From contig CAMHSJ010000001.1 in the NCBI GenBank assembly GCA_946187935.1, positions 124,001 through 188,000 of the forward strand: a stretch of DNA of 64,000 bases, written 5' to 3'. A program made the position numbers and the translations under genes. Below, piece by piece: positions 8,207-16,848 of the stretch (positions are counted from its first letter, which is position 1; each line of letters opens with the position of its first letter). Source of the stretch: an uncultured Clostridia bacterium. Lineage in GTDB: Bacteria > Bacillota > Clostridia > Saccharofermentanales > Saccharofermentanaceae. Below the pieces are notes generated by a model, which was not told where the DNA came from, searched no databases, and worked only from the letters and a program-made list of their open reading frames with translations.

Positions 8207-10416
8207 CCTAAGGTAAGTATCAGTTCGGCAGATGAGAACTCTATCATCGTGCCGTATGCCATCTGCTCCGGTATCGATTCGGAGGCTGATACGATGTTGT
8301 TTACTCCCGCGAAGACAATGCGCTTGTTCTTGCCGAAGCGTTGTGTCCTGACGGTGATCTTCTTTCCTTCCTTGGCAACCGTGATGACGCCTGAGTGGTT
8401 CATTCCTGCCTCGAAGACTTCGCATGCCGCGACCTGTCCGTCCTCTAATGCAAAACATGTAAAGGTCAGGTTATCGAGCATGGAGGAATCGTGACCTGCA
8501 GTATCAGGCGTACGTGTTGCGATAACGGAATTAGGACGCACATAGATAGGAACGCTTCCGGGCTCAACGGTGCGGTTGGTATATCTGGGTCCCCTGATGG
8601 TCTCATATGTCATGAGATCCGTCCATGTGCCTGCAGGTATATAAGCTCTCACGGTCTTGGAAGACTTTAAGACAGGCGCGATGAGCAGGGAGTCGCCGAG
8701 CATGTACTGTGTCTCTACGCCTCTTGCAAATATGTCATTAGGGAATTCCATCGACATGAGCCTCATGGAAGGAAGGCCGAAGTTGCATCCTTCAGCGATC
8801 GCAGAATAGATGTAGGGCATAAGGCTCTCGCGGATATTGGACAGGCTCTTCATGATCTTGAAAGCTTCCTGGCCCATACCTTCGGGATTGAGTTTGCCTA
8901 CAGGTTCATTGAGCCTGAAATGAGGCGCGAAGAATGCGAGCTGAAGGTACTTGATATATACATCTTCAGGGCATGAAGATTTCGGAGGCACGTCGACATT
9001 TACTGCGGGGAAGCCTGAAAGTCCGAGAGAGATCGCGGACTTGAGAGTGTCAGTAAGCGTTGCATATGTAGGCGTTCCGACAGCCTTGATGTTGCTGAAG
9101 GGAGTTGTGCCGTTTCCTGTTCCGTAGCCGTTGGCCATTACGAGAACAGAGCCTCTGTCTCTCATCCTGATCTCACATTCGGGAATGATGCTGTTTAAGA
9201 TCTCAGGGAAGTTCTCTCCGCCTTCAAGTTCAGTGAAGATGTCAGGAATGTCAGTTTCAAGGAAGTCGACGCCTGAGTGCAGGAGCGCATCACACTGATT
9301 GGTGAACCAGTTGCGGGCAACAAGATCTGCGAGGTTGATGATGCCGCAGTTTCCTGCATCAACATCCAGGATATATGCATTGCCGTCTTTATCGCTCAGG
9401 AGGTAACCATAGTCTAATACTTCCTGGAAATCGGGGGAGTTGTCTGAAAGAACAGGCGATACGCTCACACCGAGCCTGATGCCTGCGTCGTGCACGATCC
9501 TTGCAAAGCCTTCGGGGTTAGGGAATCTGTTTAAGTCCCACCTGAAACCCGTGATATCGTATGCAGGGTGCCATGAGTTGCCGAGCCAGATCTCCTTGAT
9601 CTTGATGCCCTGAGTCGTGAACTGCGTTATGAGATCGGAGATATCATCTGACGTTATATTGAAATCTCCGCCGAACCTTAAGGGGATGCCTGCATTGGCA
9701 CAATCGGGAGCGAGCATGTTGCCGGTAAGTGATGCATATGTCTGAAGTATCTCAGGAACGGAATCACCTGCGATGACGGCAAACTCGAGTTCATCCGTAT
9801 CCACGCTGAAATCAGTGAACATGGCAGTGGAACCGATGTCGATCCTGGCAGGTACGGATGTGTTTATGAACATACCGAATCCTTCAGTAGACACATAGAA
9901 AGGTATGGGGTCATTTGACCTGTAACCGCTTCTTGCGACACTGGCGCCTGCGCTTCCGAGACCATAGATCAGTTCGTCCGGCATAAGGTCGAACCTTGCG
10001 CCGATACGGTCCTTCAAGAGGTAGAAGGTCCTCTTCTTACCATTGAGGATGGGACTTCCGCAATATGAGAAAGTGATGCCGAACTGTCCTTCCTGAGGAA
10101 TGGAAGCCGACAGTGTGCCGCTCTTAAAGATGACTTCATTATCTGCCTGTTCGAGCTCCATGCCTGATGAAACAGGAAGATCCACTATAGTCTTCTTCCT
10201 TGCTCTCGGCTTGTTCTTATGAACAGACACATTGACCTTGATGACTTTGTTTGTCGGGGAAGAGAGCTTGATCGTGATCCTTCCGGGTGCGTTAACAACG
10301 GTCTTGCCCTCAGTCGAAAGATTATAGGTCTCCTGGCCGCAAACAGCCTTGATGGTTACCTGATTGTCTGCAACTGACACGGATTCGATCCTGTCGGGAA
10401 ATTTCGCGAAATCCAT
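8203..10416 (-). CDS. Glycoside hydrolase family 31 (alpha-glucosidase/alpha-xylosidase type)
   Basis: 737 aa with the GH31 architecture: an N-terminal beta-sandwich (to about residue 230), a TIM barrel, and C-terminal beta domains. The barrel segment GVDFLETDIPD aligns with the family nucleophile region (catalytic Asp in the KTDFGE/WxDMNE position). Other typical segments are KEIWLGNSWHPAYDITGFRWD and FFAPHFRLNEP. It lacks a signal peptide, so it acts on imported oligosaccharides. Substrate cannot be fixed from sequence. Start at 10416 has CTGGAGGAA upstream. It is transcribed divergently from the polysaccharide operon. Confidence 0.9.
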   Translation of the reverse strand: MDFAKFPDRIESVSVADNQVTIKAVCGQETYNLSTEGKTVVNAPGRITIKLSSPTNKVIKVNVSVHKNKPRARKKTIVDLPVSSGMELEQADNEVIFKSGTLSASIPQEGQFGITFSYCGSPILNGKKRTFYLLKDRIGARFDLMPDELIYGLGSAGASVARSGYRSNDPIPFYVSTEGFGMFINTSVPARIDIGSTAMFTDFSVDTDELEFAVIAGDSVPEILQTYASLTGNMLAPDCANAGIPLRFGGDFNITSDDISDLITQFTTQGIKIKEIWLGNSWHPAYDITGFRWDLNRFPNPEGFARIVHDAGIRLGVSVSPVLSDNSPDFQEVLDYGYLLSDKDGNAYILDVDAGNCGIINLADLVARNWFTNQCDALLHSGVDFLETDIPDIFTELEGGENFPEILNSIIPECEIRMRDRGSVLVMANGYGTGNGTTPFSNIKAVGTPTYATLTDTLKSAISLGLSGFPAVNVDVPPKSSCPEDVYIKYLQLAFFAPHFRLNEPVGKLNPEGMGQEAFKIMKSLSNIRESLMPYIYSAIAEGCNFGLPSMRLMSMEFPNDIFARGVETQYMLGDSLLIAPVLKSSKTVRAYIPAGTWTDLMTYETIRGPRYTNRTVEPGSVPIYVRPNSVIATRTPDTAGHDSSMLDNLTFTCFALEDGQVAACEVFEAGMNHSGVITVAKEGKKITVRTQRFGKNKRIVFAGVNNIVSASESIPEQMAYGTMIEFSSAELILTLG

Positions 10417-10575
10417 CAGAGTTCCTCCAGATTACATAAGCATATTATCTAACAGGATAATTATAAACTTTTTATCGCGCGATATGTTACATTTATAAAT
10501 CAAATTGCCGTCAGGACAGCCTTACAGGATCATGATGTAGGAAAATGTATACTGTATAATGTTTATGGTGGTTTT

Positions 10576-12033
10576 ATGAAGAGAATCTTGAGGATCGTTT
10601 TTGGTGTCGCCGCTGCTTTTTTTGCAGTGCTGTTTTGGCTGTCGATGACAGGCATCATAAATAACAACTTCGGAAATTCCTTTGGTTTTTCAGATAAGAC
10701 CGCATATGTATATACGATCCTGTTCACAGTTATTGCATATTGCATCCTGACTGACGGATGGTTTACATGGATCGGTGAAGCCTTTCTTATCTGTCTTGAT
10801 CTTTTTATGCTCCTTATCGGAGGCAAGACAGGATTCATCTGTCTTCTTGTGATCAACACTGTTCTTATGTGGCGCCACCTGAGAAAAGAGAAGGGCATCC
10901 CGTTTCAGGATAAAGACAGTTACGGGGTCCTCAGATTCTTTTTCAGGATAGCTTATCTTCCCGTTTGGTTATTGGACAAGCTTGCGGAAAAGCTCAGGCT
11001 GTTCCGCTTCAAGGGCAAGCTCTTATGGCTTATGCAGTTCTCATTTCTGATAAGCTTTGCCCTGAACATCCTTCTGGCAGTAACATTCCGTCCGTTAAAG
11101 GCGTTATGGGCGAACCTGCCGGGATTTGAGACGTTTAAGGACAGGCTTATGTTTTCAGCCATGGCATTCGAGGAGTTTCCCATAAGGCTTATAGGCAGCG
11201 ACATGGTCTTATATCAGACGGGTCCGGGGGCAGATCCTGACCTGTATTTTATGCTGGACAGCTCGTATATAAGGCTGCTTCTGCAGTTCGGTCTGATACC
11301 GCTTATTGCAGTGCTTGCCGTAACGACCCTGATCCAGATCCTCAATTACAAAAAAGGCCATTATGTACCCCTGTTCGTCTTAAGTGTCTTTTCTGTTGAC
11401 ATGATGATGGATTTCTCGGTTCCGTTTGTTCTGGTGCTCACCGTTTTTCTTCCTGCGGTCTATATGTTTTGCGGCAAACAGGATGTCAAAGACTGCGGCA
11501 GGCTGAACTTCGCAAAAACATCAGCGGCAAAAAAGCGCATTATCACTGTCCTTGCCGTGATATTCGGGATATTATTTGCCGTCTGGTGCCGGACGGCATA
11601 TCCCATTTCAACATGCGGGAGCTGGACGCCACGCTACGGAGCAACTCTGGTGATGATGAGATCGGTCCTTGATGAGGATGAAGATATCATCACCTGCGCG
11701 GGGGATTATCTTCTGTACCATGATGATGCGTTCTGCATCGTTGAGAGCGAAGAAGATAAAGACGCGCTCATATCCTGCGGGATCGCCCCGTCAAGGATAC
11801 TTATGTCAGAAGCAGGCAGTGTGGATGAAATGCTGGTAAATGCCAGGGACATGATCATAAGAGAAGATCTTCCTCCCCGTCTGACGGTAGTGTCTTACAA
11901 TATGCAAAAGCTTTATGTCACCCGCCGCTCAGATGAATTGGACATACCCGTAAACATCATTTCCAGAAAGCCTTCGAGGGCGTATCTGATCCGCTTTATG
12001 AGGGAACAGTGGAGGCTTTTATGCGGAAGATAA
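10576..12033 (+). CDS. Polysaccharide polymerase-like membrane protein with a DUF218-like C-terminal domain
   Basis: 485 aa. Residues 1 to about 345 contain roughly nine hydrophobic spans. They include the phrase SSYIRLLLQFGLIPL, which resembles the conserved region of Wzy/O-antigen polymerase-like proteins. After a last span (about 322-345) comes a soluble region. Its pattern, GIAPSRILMSEAGSVDEMLVNAR then LTVVSYNMQKLYVTRR, resembles the DUF218/YdcF-SanA fold. It opens the polysaccharide operon; TATAAT lies at 10555-10560 and GGTGG immediately precedes the ATG. The polymerase role is inferred from context. The DUF218 assignment is by motif only. Confidence 0.6.
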   Translation: MKRILRIVFGVAAAFFAVLFWLSMTGIINNNFGNSFGFSDKTAYVYTILFTVIAYCILTDGWFTWIGEAFLICLDLFMLLIGGKTGFICLLVINTVLMWRHLRKEKGIPFQDKDSYGVLRFFFRIAYLPVWLLDKLAEKLRLFRFKGKLLWLMQFSFLISFALNILLAVTFRPLKALWANLPGFETFKDRLMFSAMAFEEFPIRLIGSDMVLYQTGPGADPDLYFMLDSSYIRLLLQFGLIPLIAVLAVTTLIQILNYKKGHYVPLFVLSVFSVDMMMDFSVPFVLVLTVFLPAVYMFCGKQDVKDCGRLNFAKTSAAKKRIITVLAVIFGILFAVWCRTAYPISTCGSWTPRYGATLVMMRSVLDEDEDIITCAGDYLLYHDDAFCIVESEEDKDALISCGIAPSRILMSEAGSVDEMLVNARDMIIREDLPPRLTVVSYNMQKLYVTRRSDELDIPVNIISRKPSRAYLIRFMREQWRLLCGR

Positions 12034-13112
12034 GACTCATTGCCCTGACTCTGATCCTCGCTGTAAGCCTTACCGCGTGCACGGCTTCTTCCGGCAATGT
12101 GATAACGGTGGATATCGGCAGCGTCCTCCCGCAGGAGGCCTCATCAGGTGCCAGGAACAGCATGCTCGGATGGGAGGAACTGCAAGGCGATTATCAGGTG
12201 GAAGAAAGAGAACGGTTTAAGACCTATGACTTCATTTATCTCGGAGCACTGGGTCAGGACTGTCTGCCTGATGTATTCATTACTGATTGTCTGACAGGAC
12301 GCACACTTGCCGGCGAGGGCCTTGTAACGGAACTGACGGGATATGGTGACAGTTCACTAAACTTTACATACTATGGCAGAGCATATGCTTTCCCTGTTCC
12401 TTTAGAGTCAGTAAGCGTCATTGTTTATGATCCGCTTCGTTGGGAAGAGGGAGATGATATAGCATTCTGCTCATCTGACGGCTTCCTGGTTGCAGGAGGT
12501 CTTCTGAGCAGCGCTCTTGGAGACAGCAGGGGGCAGGAGTGGATCAGGCATATTTTCAGCGGAGACATGCAGGCTCTGTTCACCGATGATCTGTTCGTAT
12601 CAGCTCTTGATCATGTCCGCAGCATGATAAGAGACTATACGGACTATCCGTCAAATGATGAACTCATCAAGGCATTTATAAGCGGGAAATCTCCGTGTGT
12701 CATAGCGGGAGGGGATGTGCTTTACGCTCTTCTCGAACAGACAAAACAGGCAGATCCCGAGCTTTATGACCGCATCGCTTTCAGGAACATAGAAGGAAAT
12801 GTCCTCCCGTGCGGGGATCAGTACGGCGTGTTCGTCAGATCGGGTATGGATGAACAAAGGACAAGAGCTTCGATAGATCTTGCAAGGAGCATTGCATCAG
12901 GGAGCATGATAGGGAGCGACGATACCATCTCAAGGCTTGAGCAGCTGTCTTCTGATTCAGAGCATGTCTACATGATCACAGGTTTTCTTACAGGCAACTA
13001 TTGGAACAATGCCGGCAGAGAGTGCTTTTCGAGGCTTGATGATGAAGACATGACTTCTCTGGAGTTTGCTTTCTTACTACAAAACCTCTACGAAGAGTAT
13101 TATACTTATTGA
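12021..13112 (+). CDS. Lipoprotein resembling ABC solute-binding proteins
   Basis: 363 aa. A signal peptide with lipobox LTAC (Cys about residue 20) predicts lipid anchoring on the outer face of the membrane. Its pattern (DFIYLGALG...PDVFITD, then YGRAYAFPVPLESVSVIVYDPLRW) is that of family 1 sugar-type binding proteins, but no permease or ATPase is nearby. I moved the start from 12009 to ATG 12021, since GGAGG at 12011-12015 serves it. It overlaps the previous gene by 13 bp and is translationally coupled. It may bind a polysaccharide or precursor for the export operon. That is inference. Confidence 0.65.
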   Translation: MRKIRLIALTLILAVSLTACTASSGNVITVDIGSVLPQEASSGARNSMLGWEELQGDYQVEERERFKTYDFIYLGALGQDCLPDVFITDCLTGRTLAGEGLVTELTGYGDSSLNFTYYGRAYAFPVPLESVSVIVYDPLRWEEGDDIAFCSSDGFLVAGGLLSSALGDSRGQEWIRHIFSGDMQALFTDDLFVSALDHVRSMIRDYTDYPSNDELIKAFISGKSPCVIAGGDVLYALLEQTKQADPELYDRIAFRNIEGNVLPCGDQYGVFVRSGMDEQRTRASIDLARSIASGSMIGSDDTISRLEQLSSDSEHVYMITGFLTGNYWNNAGRECFSRLDDEDMTSLEFAFLLQNLYEEYYTY

Positions 13113-13138
13113 TAATTAAAGGTCATCAGGAGGGAACG

Positions 13139-13597
13139 TTGAAGGAGATCAAAACATGTCTTGTTTGTTCGTCGGGGGGGCACCTTGATCATCTTTATGC
13201 CATAAAGCCGCTGTGGGAAAACACGGATCATTTCTGGGCGACTTTTGCAAAAGAGGATTCTTTGAGCCTGCTTAAGGACGAGAAGATCTATCCTGTTTAC
13301 TTTCCTTCCAACAGGAGTATTAAAGCCCTGATCATCAATACGGTCAGAGCTGTTAAGATCTTAAGGAAAGAACGCCCGGATCTTATCATCTCCTCAGGTG
13401 CGGCTCCCGCAGTTCCTTTCTTTTACATCGGTAAGATGATGGGCGCCAAGACGGTCTTTATCGAAGCGTTCGACAGGTTCAACAAAGGTTCGATGACGGG
13501 AAAGCTCTGCTACAGGGTTTCTGATGTGTTTATAGTGCAGTGGGAAGAAATGCTCAAGATTTATCCCAAGGCCGTCTGCTTGGGGTGCATTTTCTGA
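13139..13597 (+). CDS. Alg14/PssD/CpsF-like glycosyltransferase subunit
   Basis: 152 aa starting at a TTG served by AGGAGG at 13128-13133. An in-frame TTG at 13109 has no ribosome site. CSSGGHLDHLYAI is the hallmark of the Alg14 family, and SSGAAPAVPFFYIGKMMGAK fits the family's core. In bacteria this protein recruits the catalytic Alg13-like partner to the membrane to add the second sugar of a polyprenyl-linked repeat unit. The partner is encoded directly downstream, two bases after the stop. Confidence 0.85.
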   Translation: MKEIKTCLVCSSGGHLDHLYAIKPLWENTDHFWATFAKEDSLSLLKDEKIYPVYFPSNRSIKALIINTVRAVKILRKERPDLIISSGAAPAVPFFYIGKMMGAKTVFIEAFDRFNKGSMTGKLCYRVSDVFIVQWEEMLKIYPKAVCLGCIF

Positions 13598-13599
13598 TC

Positions 13600-14094
13600 A
13601 TGATATTCATTACCGTAGGCACGCACGAACAACCTTTTAACAGACTGGTCGAATACATGGATAAATGGGCCTTGTCACATGACGAGGAAGTGATCATCCA
13701 GACAGGTTACACCAAATATGAGCCGTCCAACTGCAAGTGGCAGAATTTTTACAAACAGGATGTCATGGACGAACTGACCCGTAGATCCCGTATCATAATC
13801 ACGCATGGCGGACCGTCATGTTATATCGAATCGATCAATTTCGGTAAATTTCCCATAGTCGTCCCGAGACGCCGCGAGTTCGGCGAGCACATAGATGACC
13901 ACCAGCTCCTTATAGGACGCGAGTTTAAGGAGCGTTACGGCAACATCATCCTGATCGAAGACATAGAGAAGCTTGGCGGGGTTATAGAGCAGTATGATTC
14001 AATCGTCTCAGGCTTGCAGGATAAGAGATTTGTATCTCACAGCAGGGAATTCTGCGATTCATTGTCAAACATCATCGACCAGTTATTCTCATGA
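13600..14094 (+). CDS. Alg13/PssE/CpsG-like catalytic glycosyltransferase subunit
   Basis: 164 aa beginning MIFITVGTHEQPFNRL, the canonical N-terminus of the PssE/CpsG/Alg13 family. The HGGPSCYIESI segment is the usual UDP-sugar-binding region, and PRRREFGEHIDDHQ is typical of the C-terminal helix. I chose ATG 13600 rather than the upstream frame opening at 13540, because family members start at this point. It overlaps the next gene at ATGA (14091-14094). Confidence 0.88.
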   Translation: MIFITVGTHEQPFNRLVEYMDKWALSHDEEVIIQTGYTKYEPSNCKWQNFYKQDVMDELTRRSRIIITHGGPSCYIESINFGKFPIVVPRRREFGEHIDDHQLLIGREFKERYGNIILIEDIEKLGGVIEQYDSIVSGLQDKRFVSHSREFCDSLSNIIDQLFS

Positions 14095-15044
14095 ATAAGT
14101 GTCTGTCCATCGTCATTCCTTTATTTAATGCACAGGACTATCTGCCTTTGCTCATCGGATCGCTCTATAAGACAGAGGGGATAGAGCAGACGGAGATCCT
14201 GATCGTAGATGACGGCTCGACTGACGGATCAGGGCAGACCGCTGACGCTCTGTCAGAAATGCATCCTGAGATAAGAGTCTTACATAAGGAAAACGAAGGA
14301 CCCTCGGCTGCAAGGAATATGGGACTGTTAAATGCAGAGGCAGACTATGTGTTCTTTTGTGATGCCGACGATACGGTGGATCATCTTCTCTTTGCGGATG
14401 TGATAAAGGAAGCCTCCACATGTTCCTGTGATGCGATCATCTGGGACAGCGAGCTCATATATGAGACATGGAATCTCCTGGTCCCCAAGAACAGAGGTTT
14501 TTTTGCCCACGAAGGTCTTCCGAAGGAAAGGCATGTCTATAACGGGAAGGATTTTGTGTACACCCTTCTTCAAAACAGCGGGGATTTTGTCGCGACCGTC
14601 TGGCTCGGAGCTTACAGGAAGAGCTATCTTATTGATAATGCTTTCTTTTTCGAGAAAGGCCTCATTCACGAAGACGAGCTCTGGGCACCTAAAGTCTACC
14701 TGAATGCGGAGAGCATCTTATATATCCCCGAGAAGGTCTACAGATACAGGATACACAAGGGCTCGATCATGAACCCCGATACAGGCGGCAGGAAAAGGAG
14801 CGCGGATTCCCTGATGCAGATCTACCCCTCGCTCTATGAGTATTACGATCAGCTCCTTGAAGGGGAGAGATTAAAGACTCTCATAGAGGGCAATCTGACA
14901 AAAAGGTATCTTCACATGATCTATAAATACCGCATATTTAGATACGGATACGGTAAGATGATAGATAAGAAGCGTCTGGTTGAAACGTCCGTGAGCCTCA
15001 GGCATAAGATCATGGCGCTGCTCCTTTATCTGATAGCGCGTTAG
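14091..15044 (+). CDS. Family 2 glycosyltransferase
   Basis: 317 aa with the GT-A signature: LSIVIPLFNAQDYL at the N-terminus, nucleotide-sugar-binding VDDGSTDGSG, and the metal-binding FCDADDTVD (DxD region). The LIHEDELWAPKVYL segment near residue 190 matches other capsule GT2 enzymes. It probably adds a sugar to the lipid-linked repeat unit on the cytosolic face. It shares clear similarity with the second GT2 of this operon (15880-16848), including the HEDELW(A/T)PKV block, so the two are paralogues. Confidence 0.9.
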   Translation: MNKCLSIVIPLFNAQDYLPLLIGSLYKTEGIEQTEILIVDDGSTDGSGQTADALSEMHPEIRVLHKENEGPSAARNMGLLNAEADYVFFCDADDTVDHLLFADVIKEASTCSCDAIIWDSELIYETWNLLVPKNRGFFAHEGLPKERHVYNGKDFVYTLLQNSGDFVATVWLGAYRKSYLIDNAFFFEKGLIHEDELWAPKVYLNAESILYIPEKVYRYRIHKGSIMNPDTGGRKRSADSLMQIYPSLYEYYDQLLEGERLKTLIEGNLTKRYLHMIYKYRIFRYGYGKMIDKKRLVETSVSLRHKIMALLLYLIAR

Positions 15045-15056
15045 GATCAGAGCGAT

Positions 15057-15887
15057 ATGAAAGCGAAGACCAAGATCTTTTTAAAGAATAAATGTCCAAG
15101 GCCTCTGTGGAGAGCTCTGGTCAGCTGTTACCGTAAGATCAGGTATCTTACATGCAGGCTGGATTCAGTGATCTTCCCGAAGAAGATGAAGTATTACTGC
15201 CCGTGCTGCGGCATATCTCTTCCCGCGTTCGAAAAGGGTGACTATGAAGCTCTCGGGGATTTTTACGACCTGTCGCTCTTTAAGGGCATAAGACAGGATA
15301 TCCTTTGTCCCGCCTGCGGCTCGCTGCCAAGGCACCGCATCCTCGCAACATGGTGTTCAGCAAACACGGGCCTGTTAAAGTCTAAGGACATCCTTTATTT
15401 TGCGCCCGAGCGCGGCATGACCACATGGATGAAGCACAACAGGATAGCTTATAAGACGGCAGATCTTTATGATACGACCTGTGACCTTAAGCTGGATATT
15501 CAGGATACGGGGCTCGGTGAGGATTCCCTGGATCTTATAATCTGCAACCATGTATTGGAACACGTGCTCGATTACAAAAAAGCCCTGACAGAGATGTCGA
15601 GGATATTAAGACCGGGCGGCATCCTGATCTGCTCGTTCCCTGTGGCATCTGATGTGGATACTGTTTATGAGGATCCAACAGCGGATACGGAAGAGAAACG
15701 CTTAAGGCTTTTCGGGCAGAGCGACCATGTCAGGCTGTTCGGGATTAATTCACATAAGCTGATAGAAGAAGCGGGTTTTGAAGTCAGCATGATAGAAGGA
15801 GCAGATTGTCCGGATGAGATCGTGCCCGTAACGGGTCCGTGCGCATACGATATAAACCGGCTCTATGTATGTAAGAACCATGAGTGA
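15057..15887 (+). CDS. SAM-dependent methyltransferase with N-terminal zinc ribbon
   Basis: 276 aa. A CPCC...CPACG pair (residues about 44-90) suggests a zinc ribbon. The methyltransferase core follows, with FAPERGM in place of a standard glycine loop, then DLKLDIQDTGL and the well-conserved LIICNHVLEHVLDY...LRPGG segment of class I enzymes. Located between two GT2 genes, it probably methylates a sugar or lipid-linked intermediate. The glycine-poor SAM loop is unusual but seen in this subfamily of polysaccharide loci. Confidence 0.78.
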   Translation: MKAKTKIFLKNKCPRPLWRALVSCYRKIRYLTCRLDSVIFPKKMKYYCPCCGISLPAFEKGDYEALGDFYDLSLFKGIRQDILCPACGSLPRHRILATWCSANTGLLKSKDILYFAPERGMTTWMKHNRIAYKTADLYDTTCDLKLDIQDTGLGEDSLDLIICNHVLEHVLDYKKALTEMSRILRPGGILICSFPVASDVDTVYEDPTADTEEKRLRLFGQSDHVRLFGINSHKLIEEAGFEVSMIEGADCPDEIVPVTGPCAYDINRLYVCKNHE

Positions 15888-16848
15888 CAGCATCTTACTT
15901 TCAATAATTGTTCCCGTCTATAATGTCGGTCCATACCTCGGCAGGTGTATGGATTCCATAATGATGACGGAAGGGATCTCTGATCTGGAGATAATACTCG
16001 TGGATGACGGTTCGACAGACGATTCTGCAAGCCTGGCTGATTCCTATGCCGTGAAATATGACAATGTCAGGGCTTACCATAAACCCAACGGCGGGCTGTC
16101 TGATGCGAGAAACTATGGTCTTTCCAGGGCGGGAGGCAAATATATATTCTTCTGTGATGCAGATGACGAGGTCGATCCGGAAGAACTTTCGAGAGCAGTA
16201 TCTTTTATGTCAGGATGCGATGCTGATGTGATATTGTGGGACGGCGTGATACTTGGAGATCAGGATCCTTATCTGGCTAAGATGCTCGGACACGAAGGGC
16301 TTGATAAAGACCTCAAGGCGGTCACGGGAACAAAGGCCATGACAGCCCAGATCAAAGATCACCGGAAATTCGCGGTGACGGCCTGGCTTTGCATTTCCAG
16401 GAGAGATCATCTTATCTTAAATGAACTGTATTTTGAAAAAGGACTTATACATGAGGATGAGCTCTGGACGCCAAAGGTCATGACTCTTGCAGGAAGCGTG
16501 GTGTATCTTCCGTTTAAGGTATTAAGATACCGTATCAGGGATAACTCGATAATGAATTCAGGCAGTAAGGAAGAACATGCCGCCGCACTTACGTGTATCA
16601 GAAACGAACTGTATGGATTCTATGAAGCAAATATATCTGACAAGGCAGATCTTGACTTGATCCTGTCTTCGTGGGCAGAGGACTATCTGTGGGAGATCCA
16701 GCACTATGAGACAGGCAGATACGGGTGCTCAAAACAGATTCCCGCACGGGATATACTCAGGCATTCAAGAAGGCTGAAGGCAAAGATCAAGAGCCTGATA
16801 CTGTTAGTTTTGGGTCCCCCTGTCTTTTGCAAGCTTTTTAAAAAATAA
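15880..16848 (+). CDS. Family 2 glycosyltransferase
   Basis: 322 aa, with LSIIVPVYNVGPYLGRC, VDDGSTDDSA, FCDADDEVD and GLIHEDELWTPKV. I start it at ATG 15880 (MSDSILLS), eight bases inside the preceding methyltransferase gene, since GT2 proteins begin a few residues before this hydrophobic strand. It closes the plus-strand polysaccharide operon. Its last 45 bases overlap the end of the convergent flippase gene. Confidence 0.88.
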   Translation: MSDSILLSIIVPVYNVGPYLGRCMDSIMMTEGISDLEIILVDDGSTDDSASLADSYAVKYDNVRAYHKPNGGLSDARNYGLSRAGGKYIFFCDADDEVDPEELSRAVSFMSGCDADVILWDGVILGDQDPYLAKMLGHEGLDKDLKAVTGTKAMTAQIKDHRKFAVTAWLCISRRDHLILNELYFEKGLIHEDELWTPKVMTLAGSVVYLPFKVLRYRIRDNSIMNSGSKEEHAAALTCIRNELYGFYEANISDKADLDLILSSWAEDYLWEIQHYETGRYGCSKQIPARDILRHSRRLKAKIKSLILLVLGPPVFCKLFKK

